From SXOA01 sp051004015 (lineage in GTDB: Bacteria > Planctomycetota > Planctomycetia > Pirellulales > Pirellulaceae), in assembly GCA_051004015.1 (NCBI GenBank), contig JBPCKT010000098.1:1-9542 (forward strand): a DNA stretch of 9,542 nt, written 5' to 3'. Shown here one piece after another: positions 5,859-9,542 of the stretch. The translations under genes were made by a program, and so were the position numbers. The stretch's first letter is position 1. Each line of letters starts with the position of its first letter. A model generated the notes under the pieces. That model saw only the letters and a program-made list of their open reading frames with translations, did no database searches and was not told the origin of the DNA.

Positions 5859-7727
5859 GTGCAGCTTGTGGAACTTCAGCTTCTGGCCAGCACCAGCATC
5901 GCCCCCGCGCGAGCCCTGGCGATGATCCTGGCCGTAGGCCTGGGCGTCATCACCATCGGCTTGGGAATCCTCGTATGGACACGCTGGGGGCAGGCTCGAC
6001 CGCTGGCCAAATGCGCCGGCCTCTCCCTCTTCGCCCACCTCCTGCTTCTCTGCTACTGCTACGGCACCCGGGTCTTCTTCGAATCCCCCGGCCGGGCAAC
6101 CGCGGATGGCACCATCAACGTCCGGATCGAAGACGTGACGGACGAGGTGGAAGCAGGGCCGGAATCGATCGCGGATACCAAGGAATTGCCCAAGGTTTCG
6201 TCCAGCGAAGATGTCTTCTTTCCCGCCAAGGAAACGCCCAAACGCGAGCCCGCGCCGCCTCTTGTCCCGGTAGTGGTGAAGGTCGCGGAAGCTCCGCCCA
6301 AGCCAATAGACAAGCCCAAGGAAGCAGTGGCCCAGGCGAAACCGCCGATGCCGCCTGCTCCGGCGATTGAACCAACGCCCCTCGAAGAGCCCGTCGAAAG
6401 TCCCGAAGAAACGACCCTGGTCGCCAAGAAGCCAATGCCGCGCGAAACCGCAATCGATGTGGCGGCGTCTGAGGTACTTCCATCGCCCGCACCTCAGGAG
6501 TCTTCCGACGCGGAGCCTCTTCCTATTCCCTCCATCGCTTCCATCCCGCCGGAATCCCTGCCCATCTCCGCACCCGCCATTCCTCGCCGCGCCGGTGATG
6601 GCAAAGAGATGCCCGCGATGCTCCGCTCCCGCGTCTCCGACCGTCTGAAAATCGCTCAGCGCCACGGCGGCACAGTCACCAGCGAAGCGGCTGTGAATGC
6701 GGCGCTCGACTGGATGGCGGCAAGTCAATCGGCGGACGGCCGCTGGGACGCGGATGCGCATGGTGCTGGTAAGGAAGCCAAAATCATGGGGCACGACCGA
6801 GGCGGAGCAGGCAAGAAAGCGGACACGGGCATCACGGGATTGGCGCTGCTCGCGTTCCTGGGAGCCGGAGAGTCCCACCTGGAAGGGAAGCACCGCGAGA
6901 ACGTGCAGCATGGCCTGGAGTTCTTGCTCGACAGCCAGGCCGCGGACGACAGTCTGGCGGGAGACGCCGAGCTGTTCGCGGCCATGTATTGCCACGGCAT
7001 TGCCACATTGGCATTGAGCGAAGCCTACGCGATGACCGGCGATGAGCGACTGAAGAATGCCGCGACGAAGGCGATTAACTACACCATCCGCTCGCAGCAT
7101 TCCGGCGGAGGCTGGCGCTATCGACCTGGCGATGCGGGCGACCTGAGCCAGTTCGGCTGGCAGGTGATGTCGCTGAAGAGTGCGGAGATGGCGGGCCTGC
7201 CGATTCCTGCCGAGACTCGCACGCGGATGGGTCGCTTCCTCCGCAGTTGCTCCTCTGGCGAGCACGGCGGCCTGGCCAGCTATCGCCCCGGCGACCGCAC
7301 CAGCCGCACGATGACCGCTGAGGCCCTTTGCTGCCGCATCTTCCTCGCGGCGGAGGACAGCCCGGCCGCTCAGTCCGAAGCTGCGACTTTCGTGATGGAA
7401 GAGGTCCCGATCCGCGAGTCGGTGAACCTCTACTACTGGTATTACGGCACGGTCGCCATGTTCCAGCGACAGGGGGAGGACTGGGACCGCTGGAACGCCG
7501 CCATGCAGCGCGAGCTGCTCGCCCGCCAGCGGCATGACGGCAAGCTCGTGGGCAGTTGGGATCCGGACAACCTGTGGGGAAACTACGGCGGACGAGTCTA
7601 CAGCACCGCGATGGCCACGCTCTGCCTGGAAGTCTACTACCGCTACCTGCCACTCTATGGCGGCGACGATCCCGACAACCCCACTCGCCTCACTGAACGT
7701 GCCGACGCCCCGGAGCGATCGCGATAG
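5859..7727 (+). CDS. TonB-like membrane anchor fused to a squalene-cyclase-like toroid domain
   Basis: This 622-aa protein is the third gene of an exbB-exbD operon, in the place of tonB. Two membrane helices lie at about 20-41 and 52-73. The loop between them (R42, R47, K51) is positive, so both termini are predicted to be periplasmic. The second helix contains SLFAH (S56-x3-H60), matching the S16-x3-H20 signature of the TonB membrane helix. Residues about 110-245 form a Pro/Glu/Lys/Ala-rich spacer like the TonB periplasmic rod. Residues about 270-600 are an alpha/alpha-toroid domain of the prenyltransferase/squalene oxidase type, with QxxxGxW repeats at Q290-W296 and Q413-W419 and a looser one at Q557-W567. 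The C-terminal WGNYGGRVYSTAMATLCLEVYYRYLPLY is typical of planctomycete members. No DxDD cyclase motif is present, so hopene synthesis is unlikely. I infer an ExbBD-energised periplasmic binding or force-transmitting protein. Its stop is one base from the convergent gene's stop. Confidence 0.85.
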   Translation: MQLVELQLLASTSIAPARALAMILAVGLGVITIGLGILVWTRWGQARPLAKCAGLSLFAHLLLLCYCYGTRVFFESPGRATADGTINVRIEDVTDEVEAGPESIADTKELPKVSSSEDVFFPAKETPKREPAPPLVPVVVKVAEAPPKPIDKPKEAVAQAKPPMPPAPAIEPTPLEEPVESPEETTLVAKKPMPRETAIDVAASEVLPSPAPQESSDAEPLPIPSIASIPPESLPISAPAIPRRAGDGKEMPAMLRSRVSDRLKIAQRHGGTVTSEAAVNAALDWMAASQSADGRWDADAHGAGKEAKIMGHDRGGAGKKADTGITGLALLAFLGAGESHLEGKHRENVQHGLEFLLDSQAADDSLAGDAELFAAMYCHGIATLALSEAYAMTGDERLKNAATKAINYTIRSQHSGGGWRYRPGDAGDLSQFGWQVMSLKSAEMAGLPIPAETRTRMGRFLRSCSSGEHGGLASYRPGDRTSRTMTAEALCCRIFLAAEDSPAAQSEAATFVMEEVPIRESVNLYYWYYGTVAMFQRQGEDWDRWNAAMQRELLARQRHDGKLVGSWDPDNLWGNYGGRVYSTAMATLCLEVYYRYLPLYGGDDPDNPTRLTERADAPERSR

Positions 7728-7728
7728 T

Positions 7729-9267
7729 TTACCCCAACGCCTGCTTCGTCCGCTCCGCCACCGGATTGTCGCCTCCGCCGCTGCCGCGAAGGTTGAAGAC
7801 GCTGCTGGCGAGGAACTTTCCCCGCCAGGAGGGGCTGACGTGCTGAAAATCTTCCAGTACGGCGGAGCTGAATTTGTAGTCGTGGGCGTCGCGGCCTTTC
7901 AAGAAGACCAGCACGCGGGCCCGCTGGATGAACTCCTTGGCGTCTTCGTGATGGTTCGCGTACGACAGCGTCAGCCGCGCGGCATTGAGCTTGTCCTTGT
8001 TGATTTCGGCAAAGACGTTGTCCAGCAGCTCCCCCTTGGCGGCCACTTCGAGCGGCTGAAGCTCGGCGATTTTGAGATCGCCGACTTTGCCGCGGCTCTC
8101 CATCGCCTGCCGGAACATTGGCAGGAAGGCCGCATTTTGCAACAGGAGCAGCCGCCGCGTTTCGTCGCTGCCGCTGGTTTCATAGGCATAGCGCAGCGCG
8201 TTCGACGTCGTCACCGTGTGCAGGCCGACAATCCCCGGCTGGCGCATCAGGCACTCGCCGGAACCGAGCAGAAGTGCGTCCCAAATGGATTGCGGAGCGA
8301 CCCCCTTGTTGAGCATTTCCACCACTTGCTTGGTCACGTCGCCGCTGGAGCCGGTGTGCAACGTGGCGAGCAATTCCTCGGTCGCCTTAGAATCGAGCTT
8401 GCCCTCTTGCCACTCGGGGCGGATGGTCTTGACCAGCGATTGATTCTCGCGGAAAGGCTTGTCCGGGCCGAGGTCGTTCTGAGCTGGGTTCGGCTCGCCG
8501 TTGTGATTCAGAATGCCATAAGCCAGCGACCGCAGCACCGGCTCCGCGTGTTGCCAGCCGATGCAATGCAGCGTCCGCCAGGCGTTGGCGACGTAAATGG
8601 CTTTATGACCGATGGCCCGGAAGTCGCGAGCCCCATAGCGGCAGAAGAGCTCGAACAAGTCATTCGCGCCGCCGGTGCGGGCCAGCGCGGTCACGGCAGC
8701 GTCGGCCTTGGCCTCGTCCCATTGGTCCATCGCTTCCACGAACATTTGTCGGGCCTTATGGGCGGCGGGAACGGCGGCTTCGTCCACCGCAGGCATCGTC
8801 CAGTTCCCTTCGCTCACGTCGCGGGCCTGCGAATCCTTGAAGTGGTCCAGGGCCCAGAAAATCGGCAACCAGCGCTGGTCGTCCGGGGACGACATGCTGG
8901 CCAGGTGGGCCGAGTTCACCACCAGCACCGCGTGGAACTTGAACCCCAGCCCAGGCCGCGGCTGCACGTTGCGAATGCCGGCCAAGAGCAGCGCCGCCAC
9001 CACCTCGCGGTAACTGGTCCCCTTCTTGATTTTCGCCGCCACTTCCTCCAGCAGCTTCTCCCGCGGCGTATCCTCCACCAGGCGGACCAGCGGCTCGATC
9101 TCATTGTTGAACCGGACGAACTTTGGATCCGGCTTGGCATCCTCCGCGCTCACCCGCGGCAGACCGGTCAGAAAGCCCATTTGTGAAAGCCCCGTCACTG
9201 CCGCGGCGGACGACGTGGCGGAGAGGAACGAGCGGCGAGAAAAGGGGGACGAGTTACGAGCAGTCAT
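7729..9267 (-). CDS. Tat-exported protein of unknown function, internally duplicated
   Basis: This 512-aa protein has a textbook twin-arginine signal (SRRSFL at 10-15, Ala/Ser-rich core, likely cleavage near residue 41 after VSA). I do not assign a Pfam family. The mature protein looks mostly alpha-helical and soluble. Two stretches resemble each other: ALLLAG...PG...H112-x5-N118 and ALLLGS...PG...H350-x5-N356, suggesting two related helical domains. A further conserved-looking block is GHKAIYVANAWRTLHCIGWQHAEPVLRS-like, at 220-247, with several His and Cys. No CxxCH heme motif or Rieske CxH/CxxH pair is visible, though redox or metal binding by the His residues is possible. The start is supported by GGAGA 7 bases upstream. 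It is convergent with the exb operon, so it is probably a separate transcription unit. Confidence 0.85.
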   Translation of the reverse strand: MTARNSSPFSRRSFLSATSSAAAVTGLSQMGFLTGLPRVSAEDAKPDPKFVRFNNEIEPLVRLVEDTPREKLLEEVAAKIKKGTSYREVVAALLLAGIRNVQPRPGLGFKFHAVLVVNSAHLASMSSPDDQRWLPIFWALDHFKDSQARDVSEGNWTMPAVDEAAVPAAHKARQMFVEAMDQWDEAKADAAVTALARTGGANDLFELFCRYGARDFRAIGHKAIYVANAWRTLHCIGWQHAEPVLRSLAYGILNHNGEPNPAQNDLGPDKPFRENQSLVKTIRPEWQEGKLDSKATEELLATLHTGSSGDVTKQVVEMLNKGVAPQSIWDALLLGSGECLMRQPGIVGLHTVTTSNALRYAYETSGSDETRRLLLLQNAAFLPMFRQAMESRGKVGDLKIAELQPLEVAAKGELLDNVFAEINKDKLNAARLTLSYANHHEDAKEFIQRARVLVFLKGRDAHDYKFSSAVLEDFQHVSPSWRGKFLASSVFNLRGSGGGDNPVAERTKQALG

Positions 9268-9274
9268 GGTCAGG

Positions 9275-9279
9275 TCTCC
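9275..9279 (-). promoter_or_regulatory. Shine-Dalgarno of the minus-strand Tat protein gene
   Basis: Minus strand GGAGA lies 7 bases upstream of the ATG at 9267-9265 and supports this start, which also gives a complete Tat signal. No convincing -35/-10 pair is visible in the 84 bases between this gene and the upstream one, so cotranscription with the upstream gene is possible. Confidence 0.5.
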
Positions 9280-9351
9280 GGAACGAGAGGAATTCGCGGG
9301 ATGCTTTCAGTTTAGGCTTTTGGAGTTTTTCAGCCACTAGCCCAACCATCT

Positions 9352-9542
9352 TCACCACCCGTCCCTTCTCCGCTTGGCTTCCTCGTGTCGCAGGAGCTTC
9401 TGATGTCGCTCTTTCATTTCCTCCGTGCGGTCGATGTAAATGATGTACGGATAACCGCGCTCGATCGCCTCCTTGGGGGTGCAGCGGACAGGATTGGGTA
9501 TGCCGGTCGCCTGCGACAACCTGGCTGGCGGCAAGCGATGAA
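9352..9542 (-). CDS. C-terminal part of an unrecognised protein (runs off right edge)
   Basis: An open frame enters from the right edge on the minus strand and ends at TGA (9354-9352). About 63 codons are visible, with no stop back to the edge. A TTG at 9534-9532 is a possible start, but the gene may begin outside the window. Third positions are mostly G or C, like the confident genes here, which supports real coding. The end is strongly charged and probably helical (EEMKERHQKLLRHEEAKRRR), preceded by CTPKEAIERGYPYIIYIDR. I recognise no family and assign no function. It lies 84 bp upstream of the Tat protein gene on the same strand. Confidence 0.5.
   Translation of the reverse strand, partial: HRLPPARLSQATGIPNPVRCTPKEAIERGYPYIIYIDRTEEMKERHQKLLRHEEAKRRRDGW

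Noticed and set aside
5631..7535. Long minus-strand open frame (634 codons) opposite the exbD and toroid genes
   Set aside because: The product is Arg/Gly-rich with no recognisable domain, while the plus strand encodes ExbD and a protein with clear membrane helices and QxxxGxW repeats. It is an antisense shadow of GC-rich codons.
7715..7722. GCGATCGC palindrome near the convergent stops
   Set aside because: It is identical to the cyanobacterial HIP1 core, but a single 8-bp occurrence in GC-rich coding DNA is not meaningful, and the stem is too short with no T-run to be a terminator.
5859..7727. A true squalene-hopene cyclase for hopanoid synthesis
   Set aside because: No DxDD catalytic motif is present, the toroid part is only about 330 residues (half a cyclase), and the protein has a TonB-like anchor and exbBD neighbours with no isoprenoid genes nearby.
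7534..9186. Long plus-strand open frame (550 codons) opposite the minus-strand Tat protein gene
   Set aside because: Its translation is a mirror of the high-GC third positions of the minus-strand gene and shows no signal, domain or motif. It also overlaps the end of the toroid gene out of frame. The minus strand gives a textbook Tat protein.
9254..9349. A 31-codon minus-strand frame starting 2 bases after the stop of the right-edge gene and overlapping the Tat gene start
   Set aside because: The close spacing hints at coupling, but codon use is AT-richer at third positions than in the confident genes, no family is recognisable and it overlaps another gene's start. I left it out.

Overview
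The window reads as chromosomal DNA of a planctomycete, probably from the Pirellulales or a close relative. The grounds are a paired PSCyt1/DUF1549/DUF1553 protein and DUF1501 protein (a gene pair typical of Planctomycetes and greatly expanded there), several twin-arginine signal peptides, high GC with strong GC preference at third codon positions, and short heptanucleotide repeats. This assignment rests on protein families recognised by eye, not on a database search.

Layout. Positions 1-153 are one end of an insertion sequence. It carries the first 20 codons of an ISNCY-type transposase reading leftwards out of the window, preceded by three copies of GGGGACATTTCTA spaced 25 bp apart. Positions 154-312 hold no gene, only a likely promoter whose -10 box lies so close to the next ATG that the transcript may be leaderless. 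Positions 313-4338 are a two-gene operon. Its first gene encodes an exported c-type cytochrome-like protein (868 aa) and its second, 6 bp downstream, a Tat-exported DUF1501 protein (470 aa). A 224-bp gap with a small hairpin follows. Positions 4563-7727 are a three-gene operon: an ExbB/TolQ-type proton channel, an ExbD/TolR-type partner, and a 622-aa membrane protein. The last two genes are convergent with, and separated by one base from, a minus-strand gene (7729-9267) for a Tat-exported 512-aa protein of unknown function. Upstream of that gene on the minus strand is the 3' end of another unrecognised gene running off the right edge.

The most interesting part is the exbB-exbD-orf622 operon. 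The third protein sits where tonB would be expected. It has a TonB-like second transmembrane helix with the Ser-x3-His signature (S56, H60), then a long Pro/Glu/Lys-rich spacer. In place of a TonB C-terminal domain it ends in a squalene-cyclase-like alpha/alpha-toroid domain with QxxxGxW repeats and no DxDD cyclase motif. I infer a proton-motive-force-driven periplasmic machine in which the toroid is the moving or ligand-binding end. Members of this protein family are probably already annotated in planctomycetes as prenyltransferase/squalene oxidase repeat proteins, but I know of no described function.

Other points of note are a 7-bp tandem repeat inside the DUF1501 coding sequence (slippage would shift the frame), a second degenerate 7-bp repeat between exbB and exbD, a Gln where E. 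coli ExbB has Glu176, and an internal duplication in the minus-strand Tat protein.
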